Source of the DNA: JARKQH01 sp964631605
GTDB taxonomy: Bacteria; Verrucomicrobiota; Verrucomicrobiia; Limisphaerales; UBA8199
Reading direction: 5' to 3'
Assembly: GCA_964631605.1 (NCBI GenBank)
Contig: CAZVYG010000005.1
Coordinates: 1 to 64,000 of the forward strand
Length of the DNA: 64,000 bases
Below the pieces are notes generated by a model. It saw only the letters and a list, made by a program, of their open reading frames with translations, had not been told where the DNA came from and searched no databases. The position numbers and the translations under genes were made by a program. Below are positions 20,293-29,228 of this stretch, one piece after another (within the stretch, counting starts at the first letter, position 1; each line of letters starts with the position of its first letter).

Positions 20293-20874
20293 TCATTCGC
20301 TCGCGCCCCACCTTGACGGCGGTTTGGACTTCCTGGCCAACGGGTCGAGGGCCGTGGCTGAGAGGATTGGAGGCGTCTTCAAGGCCGCGGCCCCCGGCGT
20401 GCGGCAAACGCCGACAAAAAACTCCGCCCCCGCCTGCCGCACCAGATTCTCCAAGGCGGCGCGGGCCTGAGGTTCACCCGCCTGGCGCGAGGTTTTGATC
20501 CCCGTCAAAAGGCAGAAGGCGCAAGGGTGGGCGCTCCGGCATTCGGCCCATCGCCGCAGCCATTTCCGCAGACAAGCCGGCCACGTGTGGACTGACGAGA
20601 CGGCCAGCAGGATGAGATCAGCGATTGCCGCCTCCTTGGCGGCCTGCTCGCGCAGAAAAGAATTCTCCAACAATTCGAGCTTCCACAGCCGCGTGCTGAC
20701 GACCGGAGCGGGCCTCCGCGCCCACGGCAGATTCTCCAGGGATTGCCTCGCGCGGCCGGCGGCCTCCAAGTCATCATAGATGACCACCACCTCGAGCGTC
20801 CGCCGACCCGCCTCACGATCCCGCCCAACCGGATTTTCCGCCGCATCTTCTCCCATCCAGATTATTGTAACCAC
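20293..20874 (-). CDS. Conserved-looking protein of unknown function in two-component operon
   Basis: I cannot assign a family. The ATG at 20874 gives 193 residues; an alternative ATG at 20856 starts MGEDAAENP. The middle shows an alternating alpha/beta pattern: a beta-strand EVVVIYDDLEAAGRA, then ADLILLAVSS and CAFCLLTG, as in a small Rossmann-like or receiver-like fold, but without a clear phospho-Asp site. There is no signal peptide or membrane segment. It follows the response regulator on the same strand by about 60 bases, so it is probably the third gene of the kinase-regulator operon. A 50-bp repeat lies directly upstream, overlapping the regulator's stop codon. Confidence 0.65.
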   Translation of the reverse strand: MVTIIWMGEDAAENPVGRDREAGRRTLEVVVIYDDLEAAGRARQSLENLPWARRPAPVVSTRLWKLELLENSFLREQAAKEAAIADLILLAVSSVHTWPACLRKWLRRWAECRSAHPCAFCLLTGIKTSRQAGEPQARAALENLVRQAGAEFFVGVCRTPGAAALKTPPILSATALDPLARKSKPPSRWGASE

Positions 20875-20889
20875 CGGGGTCGGCCGGGG

Positions 20890-20939
20890 GTATCGGCTAT
20901 CCGGCTGATTCGGTGCGAGAAAAAAGCTGATGCCGCCTC
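20890..20939. repeat. 50-bp direct repeat, copy B (between regulator and unknown gene)
   Basis: The second copy of the element at 20236-20285, offset by 654 bases. It spans the last bases of the response regulator gene, including part of its stop codon, and ends 16 bases before the ATG at 20874. The 22-base core is at 20890-20911. Confidence 0.8.
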
Positions 20940-21624
20940 AGACCAACTGTTGGGTCGCCGCCCAACGGACCGCCTCGCGCAGCACCTCGGCGCCGGTGCG
21001 AAGTTGGAGCTTTTCTTTGATGTGCAGGCGGTGGGTGCCGACGGTCTTGGGGCTGACGCAGAGCCGCGCGGCGATGTCCCGGGTCGAGAATCCCTGGCCC
21101 AGGAGTTGAAACACTTCAAATTCGCGGTCGGTGAGAATGCCCGGCCGGGGTTCGGGCGTTGCCGAAGCGCGATGAGCCAGAGCGTTGAGCAGGCTCAGCG
21201 AAATGCTCTTGCTCACGTACAGTTGCCCTTCGAGCACGGCCCGAACGGCCTCCAGGAGCTTGGCGCCGCCTTCGCTCTTCATAATGTAGCCGCGGCCGCC
21301 GGCCCGCAGGACTCGCTCGGCATAGATGCCCTCGTCGTGCATGGACATCACCAGGATGGGGAGATCAGGGTGCCGCGCCTGGGCGTCCTTGATGAATTCC
21401 AAACCGCTCTTGCCCGGCAGGGTAATGTCGGCCAGGACCAGGTCCGGCTTGTTGCTGGAAATCAGGCTCAGCGCTGCCTGCGCGGTTTCAGCCTCGCCGC
21501 ACACCGTCAGGTCCGGCTGCTCGTTGAGCAATTGCACCAGGCCGTAACGGGTGATGGGGTGGTCGTCCAGAATCAGAATGCGGCGGCGCGGGTTGACAGC
21601 GGGGATGGAAACTCTGGTTTTCAC
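20938..21624 (-). CDS. NarL/LuxR-family response regulator
   Basis: A DNA-binding response regulator of 228 residues. The receiver domain (about 15-130) has the acidic pair Asp20-Asp21 in LILDDHP and phospho-acceptor Asp66 in LADITLPG. A LuxR-type helix-turn-helix lies at about 160-220 (LTDREFEVF, then SPKTVGTHRLHIKEKL). The start is GTG at 21624, which overlaps the stop of the upstream kinase gene as GTGA, so the two are translationally coupled and form a cognate pair. Its targets are unknown; a repeat found in two nearby intergenic regions is a candidate binding site. Confidence 0.93.
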   Translation of the reverse strand: MKTRVSIPAVNPRRRILILDDHPITRYGLVQLLNEQPDLTVCGEAETAQAALSLISSNKPDLVLADITLPGKSGLEFIKDAQARHPDLPILVMSMHDEGIYAERVLRAGGRGYIMKSEGGAKLLEAVRAVLEGQLYVSKSISLSLLNALAHRASATPEPRPGILTDREFEVFQLLGQGFSTRDIAARLCVSPKTVGTHRLHIKEKLQLRTGAEVLREAVRWAATQQLV

Positions 21625-23960
21625 GGGGTGGAGGGGCTCGTGGGAGGCAGCAAGGCGCCGGGAACGCGACAGGTGACGACGGTTCCTTTGACTCTCCCTG
21701 GTTGAATGGAAAGCGAGCCGCCGGCCACTTCGGCCCGATACTGCATCAGGCGCAACCCCATCCCGCTTTTGGAGCGGTTGTCGGGATTAAAACCCAGGCC
21801 GTCGTCCTGCACGGTCAGCACCAGGGTTTGGCCCCGCGTCGCCAACCGGAGTTCGATCCGGCGGGCTTTGCCATGTTTGATCGCGTTGGTCACCGCTTCC
21901 TGGGCTATGCGGTACAGGGGAGTCCCCAGCGCGGGTTTGGTCAGGCGCGCGGCGCGTTCGGCCCGAAAGCGGCAGCCGACCCGAAAAACTCGCCGGGTTT
22001 GGGCCGCCAGCTCCCGCAAGCCGTCCGCCAACCCCTCCGCCTCGAGACGCACGGGGGAAAGGCCGCGCCCCAGCTCGCGCGTTCGCTCCAGTGTCCGTTG
22101 CACCAAAACCGACAGTTCCGCCGCCATCGCCGCCAGGGCGGCGTCGCGGCTCTCGAGTTTGCCGGCCAATCGCTGGCTCAGGAAACCGATGCCGGCCAAT
22201 TGCTGGCATAGATCGTCGTGCAAATCCTGGCCGAGCCGGCGTTGTTCCTGCTCGCTGATGGCGAGAATTTCCCGCTCCAGCGCCACGCTGCGCGAGATAT
22301 CGCGCACAAACCAGCGGGAACGGATCAGCCGCGGCCCGTCCCACTGGCCGTTGGCGTCAATTAAAACCTCCCGCAGCCGCTGGTCGGGAAGCTGCACACA
22401 AGCGCGATAGTCCCGCACCGTCTCCCCCCGCGACAACCGCCGGAGCAGGTCGGCCAGTCCGGGCTGGCCGGCATGCAGCTCGGCAATGGGTCGGCCGATG
22501 ACCTCCTCGCCCGAGCGCTCCAACAAGGCCAGCTCCGCCTGGTTGACCCGCAGAACCCGCCCCCCGGGCGAGACCCAGAGCAAACCCAGCGGCGACTCGT
22601 CAAAAAAATCCGACAGCTCCCGCTCCCGGCGGGTCAGTTCGGCCTCCGCCTCGCACCGCTGGGTGATGTCCCGCACCACGCCGCACACCGTCGGCCGCCC
22701 TTTCAGGCTGAACACCCCGCAGGCAATTTCAACCGGAAAGACCCTGCCGTCCTTTCTCCGGTGACGCCTCACCGCCACGCGCGGCATGGCGCCGGACAAG
22801 GCCAGCCGGATGGTCGCCTCGGTATCCTCCGGTTCCGCAGTAATGCGCTCCAGGGGCATGCCCACAAACTCGCTCCGCGAATAGCCATACATCCGCAACC
22901 CCGCCTCGTTGACCTCCACCAATTTGCGCGTCTCGCCATCCACCACTAGCGCCGCGTCTGAAATCGTCTCAAACAGCCGCCGATATTTCTCTTCGCTCTC
23001 GGACACCGTGCGGTGCAGGGCCCGCAGTTCGGCCGTCCGCTCCGCCACCCGCAGCTCGAGCTGGTCCCGAGCCTGCCGCAGCGCCTCCTCGGCCCGCACC
23101 CGCTCGGTGATGTCCTGGGCCATGGACAACACCCCGACCACCGTCCCATCCCGTTGCTTGATCGGGGTGTTGGACCACTCGCAGATGAGGGTGCGCCCAT
23201 CCTTGGTGACGTTGGCGTTGATGCTGTGCGCGCTGGTGTCGCCCTGCAGCAGGCGCCGCCAGATTTTGTCCACCTCCGGCTGCACCGCCTCGCTCACAAT
23301 CAGCTCGTAAGGGTGGCGCCCCAACGCTTCCCCCGCGCTGTAGCCGAACATCCGCTCCGCCGCCGGGTTCCACGAAAGCACGCGGAACTCCGGACTCCAA
23401 AGAATGTGCGCCAGCGGCATCCGCTCGATCTGCAACTGGAGTCGCGCCTCGCTTTTTCTCAAGGCCGCCTGGGCCTGTTTCCACTCGGTGATGTCGGTGA
23501 ACATGCCCACAAAACCGTGTGGCGCCCCCTTCGCATCACGCAGCACGCTGGCCGAGACCAGCGCCCACACCTCTCCCCCGTCCTGCCGCCGCAGCCGCTC
23601 TTCAACCTCCTTCCCGTCCGGCTGGCGCAAAAACTCCTGGAACCGCCGCCGCACGGCTTCGCGGTCTTCCTCGGCCACAAAATCGAAGACGGACCGGCCG
23701 ATCATCTGGCGGGGGCTGACGCCCAGCATCCGGGCCAGGGCCGGATTGACGAACAGGGTCACCCCCTCGAGGTCGGCCACCCAAACCCCCTCGCGAGTGC
23801 TCTCGATCAGGTGACGATGGAATTCCGGGGTCTGGAGGGCTGGAAACACCGCTTCCTGGACTCCCTCCGCCGCGGGTCCTGCCGGTGCGGACACAACATT
23901 CCCCCCCACGCTGATCGTGCAACGTTCATCGCTGAGTCGCGGAAGGTGATTCATAGGCAT
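21621..23960 (-). CDS. Cytoplasmic multi-PAS sensor histidine kinase (NarX type)
   Basis: A 779-residue sensor kinase that should phosphorylate the adjacent regulator. Four PAS domains lie at about 45-165, 170-290, 325-440 and 447-565, with a coiled-coil-like charged stretch between the second and third. A HisKA_3 dimerisation region carries the phospho-acceptor His581 in RRLGQDLHDDL. The HATPase domain shows an N-box (EAVTNAIKHG) and a G-box (DDGLGFNP). No signal peptide or transmembrane segment is visible, so it should sense a cytoplasmic or diffusible cue. The second in-frame ATG, at 23954, is an equally plausible start. Confidence 0.92.
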   Translation of the reverse strand: MPMNHLPRLSDERCTISVGGNVVSAPAGPAAEGVQEAVFPALQTPEFHRHLIESTREGVWVADLEGVTLFVNPALARMLGVSPRQMIGRSVFDFVAEEDREAVRRRFQEFLRQPDGKEVEERLRRQDGGEVWALVSASVLRDAKGAPHGFVGMFTDITEWKQAQAALRKSEARLQLQIERMPLAHILWSPEFRVLSWNPAAERMFGYSAGEALGRHPYELIVSEAVQPEVDKIWRRLLQGDTSAHSINANVTKDGRTLICEWSNTPIKQRDGTVVGVLSMAQDITERVRAEEALRQARDQLELRVAERTAELRALHRTVSESEEKYRRLFETISDAALVVDGETRKLVEVNEAGLRMYGYSRSEFVGMPLERITAEPEDTEATIRLALSGAMPRVAVRRHRRKDGRVFPVEIACGVFSLKGRPTVCGVVRDITQRCEAEAELTRRERELSDFFDESPLGLLWVSPGGRVLRVNQAELALLERSGEEVIGRPIAELHAGQPGLADLLRRLSRGETVRDYRACVQLPDQRLREVLIDANGQWDGPRLIRSRWFVRDISRSVALEREILAISEQEQRRLGQDLHDDLCQQLAGIGFLSQRLAGKLESRDAALAAMAAELSVLVQRTLERTRELGRGLSPVRLEAEGLADGLRELAAQTRRVFRVGCRFRAERAARLTKPALGTPLYRIAQEAVTNAIKHGKARRIELRLATRGQTLVLTVQDDGLGFNPDNRSKSGMGLRLMQYRAEVAGGSLSIQPGRVKGTVVTCRVPGALLPPTSPSTP

Positions 23961-24162
23961 GCCGAATGCCCGAAACTCAGGTGCTAATCTATTCTAATGA
24001 AACCAGCGCGGTTGGCAAGCCTTTCCCAGCCTCGATTATTCCACCCCGCGGTGTGGGCGACGCGGTTTTTAACCCTTAACGGCGTGTCGCCTTTTCCGTG
24101 AAGGAATACGAGCGGTCCCGAGCCTCGTCCCGCAAGCCAACCCGACCCAGGGCGAAGCGCCC

Positions 24163-24537
24163 TTACTCGACAGCCAACGCCTGCTGCAGGAGTTGGGCAA
24201 GATGACTCAGAATCGCGGTGTCCGTGGTCAGCAACGAGACTCCAGCGGCACGGCCGGCCTCCGCCAGCTCGGGTGTGGATTCCCGGCAAAAGCCGATGAC
24301 CGGCAGGTGGCGGGTGGCGGGGTTGGCGCGCAGCCGGGAGATGGCCGCGCATACATTGTTTCGGGTGGAATCCAGGTCCGCAACGATGACCAGGGGCTTG
24401 GCTTGCTCGGCGCATTCCACCAACCGCTCGGCGTCGTTGAGCGCTTGAACCCGGTAGCGCAGGTCCTGCAGCCGGTTGACGAGTTGGCTGCCAGGGAGTA
24501 GTCTATCATATAGAACAAGCGCAAGCGGTTCGGTCAT
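24163..24537 (-). CDS. Stand-alone pseudo-receiver domain protein
   Basis: A 124-residue CheY-like protein from the ATG at 24537. The alternating alpha/beta pattern of receivers is present (ALVLYDRLL, LVIVADLDST, LPVIGFCRES). The Asp in VADLD sits at the expected phospho-acceptor position. The acidic pair at the end of strand 1 is reduced to YD, and the conserved Lys near the C-terminus is missing (SLLTTDTAIL). It is therefore probably an atypical receiver that is not regulated by ordinary phosphorylation. It is transcribed divergently from nusA and separated from the kinase gene by about 200 bases without a gene. Confidence 0.65.
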   Translation of the reverse strand: MTEPLALVLYDRLLPGSQLVNRLQDLRYRVQALNDAERLVECAEQAKPLVIVADLDSTRNNVCAAISRLRANPATRHLPVIGFCRESTPELAEAGRAAGVSLLTTDTAILSHLAQLLQQALAVE

Positions 24538-24628
24538 GGCTTGCAGCTTGGAACAGGCTGAATTAAATAGCAAAAATTTTTCCTCCGTCACTCCTTCCGG
24601 CCGGTTGGTTTTTTCGCGGAATCGGAGC

Positions 24629-24657
24629 TTGACCTTTTTTGTCTTGAATCCTAAATT
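24629..24657 (+). promoter_or_regulatory. Probable sigma-70-type promoter of the nusA operon
   Basis: TTGACC (24629-24634) and TAAATT (24652-24657) are separated by 17 bases. Transcription would start near 24664, giving a leader of about 100 bases before the nusA ATG. Confidence 0.65.
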
Positions 24658-24678
24658 AGGACTAGAACGGTAAAGATT

Positions 24679-24692
24679 GCTGGTTTTCCAGC
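24679..24692 (+). promoter_or_regulatory. Leader stem-loop before the nusA attenuator
   Basis: A perfect GCTGG-TTTT-CCAGC stem-loop lies about 15 bases after the predicted transcription start and just before the terminator at 24698-24730. Confidence 0.5.
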
Positions 24693-24697
24693 GCGCC

Positions 24698-24730
24698 AAA
24701 GTCGGAAGAGTTCATTCTGCCGACTTTTTT
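24698..24730 (+). terminator. Intrinsic terminator inside the nusA leader (candidate attenuator)
   Basis: AAAGTCGG (24698-24705) pairs with its exact complement at 24720-24727 and is followed by T residues, 36 bases before the nusA start codon. The loop can pair further after one mismatch. It lies downstream of the predicted promoter, so it would stop nusA-operon transcripts unless read through. Confidence 0.7.
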
Positions 24731-24766
24731 GTTCCCCAAAAGGGATTACCGAACGCATTAAAACGT

Positions 24767-26050
24767 ATGAACCAAGACATTTTAGCCGTCCTGGAGTTTT
24801 GGGAACGCGAGAAAGGCATCAGCCGGGATGTCCTCCTTGCGGCGATACAAGAGGCCTTGCTTTCCGCCGCCAAGAAGGCGGTCGGGCCAGCCCGTGAGCT
24901 CCGCGTGGACATTGACCAGAAGACCGGTGATATTCGTGCGTTCGCCAAACTTATTGTTTCCGAAAAGGTTATCTCGAAACATGACCAGATTTCCGTTTTC
25001 GATGCGCGCAGGATAAAGGAGGGCGCTCTGCCGGGCGAGGAGCTCGAAGTTGAAGTCACACCGGTTGGTTTTGGGCGCATCGCCGCCCAATACGCCAAGC
25101 AGGCCTTGATGACCCAGCTTCGGCGGGCAGAGAAGGCACTGATTTTCACGGAGTTCCGCGATCGGGTTGGGGAAATCGTGAGCGGTACCGTGCGCCGCTT
25201 CGAGCGTTCGGATGTCCTGGTTGACCTGGGCAAGTACGAGGCCTTGCTGCCCAACAAAGAGCGTGTGCCCACCGAAGAATACCAGGTGGGCGAACGCATT
25301 AGGTGTTACGTCAAGGCCGTGATTGAGCAAGGACCGCATGGGCCTGAAATCATTCTTTCCCGGGCCGACCCGCGCTTCGTATTAAAGCTGTTTCAACTGG
25401 AAGTTTCCGAGATCAATGATGGAACCATTGAGATCAAGGGTATTGCCCGCGAACCCGGTTTTCGCACCAAACTGGCCGTTTACACCCGGGATGAAAAGGT
25501 GGATCCCGTTGGGGCGTGCGTCGGCCTGCGTGGCCAGCGCGTCAAGAACATTGTTCGGGAATTGAACAACGAAAAAGTGGATATCATCCGTTGGGATCCC
25601 CAGATCAAGAACTTCATTACCAACGCCTTGGCCCCTGCCAAACTGAAGGCTTTCGAAATTGATGAAGCCAATCGCCGGGTTAAAATCCTCGTCAGCGAGG
25701 ATCAGCTCTCGCTCGCCATTGGAAAAAGGGGCCAAAATGCGCGATTGACCTCGAAGTTAACGGGGTGGCAGGTGGATATCGAGCCTGAAGTGGTTGTCAC
25801 CAAGGGCTTTGAAGAGAAGGTTGCCGAGGCTGTGGCGTCTCTGGCGGCCATTCCCGGCATTTCGCAGGAACAAGCCGACGTGCTGGTGCACCACGGCTTG
25901 ACCCGGCTCGAGGATTTATTGCAGGCGGACCTGAGCGATCTGACAGGGATTCCGCAGATTGGCGAGCAGGCCAACGCCATCCTGGAAGCGGCGCGAGCGG
26001 AAGCCGCCCGTCGCACGCTTCAAGTCGGCGAGGCGCCGGTCAACGGATAA
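24767..26050 (+). CDS. nusA: Transcription termination/antitermination protein NusA
   Basis: Binds RNA polymerase and controls pausing, termination and antitermination. The 427-residue protein has the N-terminal polymerase-binding domain (about 1-125), an S1 domain (about 135-200, including VSGTVRRFERSDVLVDLG) and two KH domains (about 200-345, with VGACVGLRGQRVKNI and LAIGKRGQNARL). A C-terminal helix-hairpin-helix-like segment is present (ISQEQADVLVHHGLTRLEDL). The ATG at 24767 matches the family N-terminus (MNQDILAVLEF); upstream in-frame TTG codons lie in the leader. It is first in a nusA-infB-rbfA-nrnA run. No rimP gene lies upstream. Confidence 0.97.
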   Translation: MNQDILAVLEFWEREKGISRDVLLAAIQEALLSAAKKAVGPARELRVDIDQKTGDIRAFAKLIVSEKVISKHDQISVFDARRIKEGALPGEELEVEVTPVGFGRIAAQYAKQALMTQLRRAEKALIFTEFRDRVGEIVSGTVRRFERSDVLVDLGKYEALLPNKERVPTEEYQVGERIRCYVKAVIEQGPHGPEIILSRADPRFVLKLFQLEVSEINDGTIEIKGIAREPGFRTKLAVYTRDEKVDPVGACVGLRGQRVKNIVRELNNEKVDIIRWDPQIKNFITNALAPAKLKAFEIDEANRRVKILVSEDQLSLAIGKRGQNARLTSKLTGWQVDIEPEVVVTKGFEEKVAEAVASLAAIPGISQEQADVLVHHGLTRLEDLLQADLSDLTGIPQIGEQANAILEAARAEAARRTLQVGEAPVNG

Positions 26051-26138
26051 TGGCTCTGGCCAAAGAATAGCCGCCGTGATAGCGTCGTGCCCATGAAAGC
26101 GGTTCGGCTGCAAAGGTCCGACGCGTTAGATTACAATT

Positions 26139-28763
26139 ATGCCCGTTCGTATTTACGAAATCTCAAAGAAACTCGGCATCGAGAGCAAGGAAGTTCTCGC
26201 CAAGGCCAAGGAGTTGGGCATTACCGGTGCGCGCGTGGCCTCCAGCACGCTGGATAAGATTACCGCCGAATATCTCGAACAGCAGATCGTCGCCGACAGA
26301 CCGGAGCTTCTGGCGCCAAAACCGCCCCCCCCGCCAGCCGAGCCAGCGCCAACGTCGGCGCCCCCTCCCGAGGCGGTCCCATCACCATCGGCAGCTCCAA
26401 CTCCCGCGGAAACCGCTGCCGCACCTGAACCGGCGCCCGCCGCCGCGCTGTCTCCCGCCGCTGCCGCTCCTGTAGCGGAAGCGGCCCCGGAACTGGCGAC
26501 GGGAATTGCTGCTGCTCCGGTTGTTGAGGTCCCAACGGTCCCGAGCCCTGCTCCCGTCGCGGCCGAGGCTGCGGCTGCGCCTTCGGCCGAAGCCGCGCCT
26601 GAGGCGGCTCCGGCCGGTGAGCCGCCGCCTGCGCCGCCGACACCGGCTGAGCCTGCCGCCAAAGCGGAACCACCGGCCGCTCCGTCCCCTCCGCCTCCTC
26701 CCCCGGCACCGAAGGTTGGCGACAAGGTCGGTTTCATTGTTCTACGGCCAAAACCTGGAGCCAAGGCTCCCGAGAAACCCGCAAAAGCCCCGAAGGCGGA
26801 GCCCAGGAAACCCGAAGCCCCTCGTCGCGGCGACCTGAAGGGTGTCCGGCCGGGTGCGGGGGCTCCGACCGCGCCGGGTTTGCCCGCCACGCGGTTGGGT
26901 GCCGCTGCCAAGACGGCTGGAGGGGCTGCGGCTGCACCCGCGCCTCGAATCGTTCTGCCGCCGGACGCGCAGGTGATTTCCATCAAACCTCCAATCGTCG
27001 TCCGCGATTTGGCCGAGCATCTCAAGCAAAAGCCGTTCAAGATCATTGCCGATTTGATGGAGGTGGGCGTGTTCGCCAACGTCAACCAGGCCATCGAAGA
27101 GGCGGTTGCCCAAAAGGTTTGCGCCAAGTATGGCTTTCGCTTCGAAGTCGAGAAGCGTGAGCGCGGGAGCGGGCTGGTTCATACCCACCAGCCGAAGAAA
27201 CCCGAGCTGGACATGGAGGACAAGCCGGAAGACCTGGTTCCTCGCGCCCCGGTGGTTACGATCATGGGTCACGTGGACCATGGGAAGACCACGCTGCTGG
27301 ATGTCATCCGCAAGTCGAATGTGGCGGCGAACGAGGCGGGCGGAATCACGCAGCACATCGGCGCCTACACGATTTCGTTCCCTCATCCCGAACGCAAGAA
27401 CGAGCTGGCCCAGGTGACCTTCCTGGATACTCCCGGCCACGCGGCCTTCAGCTCGATGCGCGCTCGCGGCGCCAACGTCACCGACATTGTCGTGCTGGTC
27501 GTGGCGGCCAACGATGGCGTCATGCCCCAGACCCTCGAAGCGCTCAGCCATGCCCGGGAAGCCAAAGTGCCCATCCTGGTGGCGGTGAACAAAATTGACC
27601 ACCCGAACGCCAACCCGTTGAAGGTTCGCCAGCAACTTCAGGATAAAGGCCTTGTGCCCGACGAGTGGGGTGGCGACACGATTTTTGTGGATGTTTCCGC
27701 GCTCACCAAGCAGGGCGTGGACAAGCTCATCGAGATGTTGCTGCTGCAGGCTGACCTCCTGGAGCTCAAGGCCAACCCCAACCGGCGCGCCAAGGGCAAC
27801 GTCATCGAATCCGGTCTCGAACCGGGCGGTCCGACGGCCACCGTCCTGGTCCGCAAAGGCACCCTCAAGGTGGGGGATGTGATGATTTGCGACCGTTTTT
27901 ACGGCCGCGTGCGCGCGCTCATCAACGAGGACGGCAAGCGCCTCAAGTCCGCCGGCCCCTCGGTGGCGGTCAAGGTGCTGGGCTTGAACGGCGTGCCCGA
28001 GGCCGGCCTCGAGTTCAGTGTGGTCGAGGACGAAAAGGCGGCGCGCGCGCTCGCCGAACAACGCGCCCTCGAGGCCCGGGTCCAGGGCCAGGAACAAAAC
28101 CGGGCCAAGGTCACGCTCGAAAACCTCTTTGCCCGGCTGGAATCCACCCAATCGAAGGTGCTCAAACTGGTGGTCAAGGCCGACACGCAGGGGTCGGTCG
28201 AGGCCATTGTGGACGCCCTCAAGAAAATCGAGTCGGACAAGGTCTCGCTGGAGGTGATCCATTCCGCCGTCGGCACCATTACCGAATCGGATGTCGCCCT
28301 GGCATCCGCGTCCAATGCCGTGATTCTTGGGTTCCACACCCGCGTGGACAGCGGCGTGGCCGACAAGGCCAAGCACGAAGGGGTGCAGATCAAGCTCTAC
28401 GCCATTATCTATGAATTGATTGACCAGGTCAAAGAGGCCATGGCTGGCCTGCTCGAGCCGATTCTCAAGGATGTCACCGTGGGCGTGGCCGAGGTGCGCA
28501 AAGTGTTCGAACTGTCCAAAGGCAACCCCGTGGCCGGCTGCATGGTGACCAGCGGCCGGATTGTCAAGGGCAAGGTTCGCGTCCGCCGCCGCAAGGAAAT
28601 CATCTACGAAGGCATCACCCAGTCCTTGCGCCGGTTCCAGGACGAAGTCAACGAGGTCCGCGCCGGAATGGAATGCGGCATCCGCATCGAAGGCTTCGGC
28701 GAATACCAGATCGGGGACCACATCGAATGCTACTCCGTCGAAAAAGTGGCCCAGAAACTCTAG
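26139..28763 (+). CDS. infB: Translation initiation factor IF-2
   Basis: A GTPase that delivers initiator tRNA to the 30S subunit and promotes subunit joining. The 874-residue protein starts with an IF2-N helical motif (YEISKKLGIESKEVL). A Pro/Ala-rich, presumably disordered linker follows (about 60-270), then a second IF2-N motif. The G domain has G1 GHVDHGKTTLLD (about 376), G3 DTPGH and G4 NKID. Domains II-IV are complete. Nothing is missing from the family core. It lies 88 bases downstream of nusA. Confidence 0.98.
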   Translation: MPVRIYEISKKLGIESKEVLAKAKELGITGARVASSTLDKITAEYLEQQIVADRPELLAPKPPPPPAEPAPTSAPPPEAVPSPSAAPTPAETAAAPEPAPAAALSPAAAAPVAEAAPELATGIAAAPVVEVPTVPSPAPVAAEAAAAPSAEAAPEAAPAGEPPPAPPTPAEPAAKAEPPAAPSPPPPPPAPKVGDKVGFIVLRPKPGAKAPEKPAKAPKAEPRKPEAPRRGDLKGVRPGAGAPTAPGLPATRLGAAAKTAGGAAAAPAPRIVLPPDAQVISIKPPIVVRDLAEHLKQKPFKIIADLMEVGVFANVNQAIEEAVAQKVCAKYGFRFEVEKRERGSGLVHTHQPKKPELDMEDKPEDLVPRAPVVTIMGHVDHGKTTLLDVIRKSNVAANEAGGITQHIGAYTISFPHPERKNELAQVTFLDTPGHAAFSSMRARGANVTDIVVLVVAANDGVMPQTLEALSHAREAKVPILVAVNKIDHPNANPLKVRQQLQDKGLVPDEWGGDTIFVDVSALTKQGVDKLIEMLLLQADLLELKANPNRRAKGNVIESGLEPGGPTATVLVRKGTLKVGDVMICDRFYGRVRALINEDGKRLKSAGPSVAVKVLGLNGVPEAGLEFSVVEDEKAARALAEQRALEARVQGQEQNRAKVTLENLFARLESTQSKVLKLVVKADTQGSVEAIVDALKKIESDKVSLEVIHSAVGTITESDVALASASNAVILGFHTRVDSGVADKAKHEGVQIKLYAIIYELIDQVKEAMAGLLEPILKDVTVGVAEVRKVFELSKGNPVAGCMVTSGRIVKGKVRVRRRKEIIYEGITQSLRRFQDEVNEVRAGMECGIRIEGFGEYQIGDHIECYSVEKVAQKL

Positions 28764-28831
28764 CCCGCCCTTGGGCCGTCGCGCCACGCCGCGGCGCCCG
28801 GGGTCGCGGACCCTTTTAACTGTCAGTCATC

Positions 28832-29194
28832 ATGCCGTCTCTTCGACATCAGCGGGTGCGCGAATTGCTCAAGCGCGAAATTGGCGAAGTCATCCGCCGG
28901 GAGTTCCCCGTCGGGGAAGTCGGGTTGGTTACCGTCAACGATGTGGATGTCGCCGGCGACCTGCACTCCGCCATTGTGTTCATCAGCATCCTGGGCAATG
29001 CCGACCAGCAAAAGCGGGGGCTCAACCTGCTGACCCAGCAGCGCAAGCGCATCCAGGGACTGGTCGGGCGGGCCGTGGTGCTGAAATACACCCCCACCCT
29101 CAAATTCCTGATGGATGACTCGATCGTCCGGGGAAACCGGGTCCTGCAGATTATCGAAGAACTCGAGCGGGAAAACCCCGGCGTGGCCGAGTAA
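28832..29194 (+). CDS. rbfA: Ribosome-binding factor A
   Basis: A 120-residue 30S maturation factor with the KH-like RbfA fold. Recognisable elements are RVRELLKREIGEVIRREF near the N-terminus, the VTVNDVDVAGDLHSAIVFIS strand and the C-terminal HTP-like LKYTPTLKFLMDDS. Length is normal. It lies 68 bases after infB, the usual neighbour, and 34 bases before the DHH phosphoesterase gene, so co-transcription is likely. Confidence 0.95.
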   Translation: MPSLRHQRVRELLKREIGEVIRREFPVGEVGLVTVNDVDVAGDLHSAIVFISILGNADQQKRGLNLLTQQRKRIQGLVGRAVVLKYTPTLKFLMDDSIVRGNRVLQIIEELERENPGVAE

Positions 29195-29228
29195 GGCCGG
29201 CCCGCGCATCCCCCCACGGTGTCCGGCC

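Noticed and set aside
24677..24766. N-terminal 30-residue extension of NusA starting at a TTG
   Set aside because: The segment overlaps the leader stem-loops and terminator, and the family N-terminus begins at the ATG at 24767.
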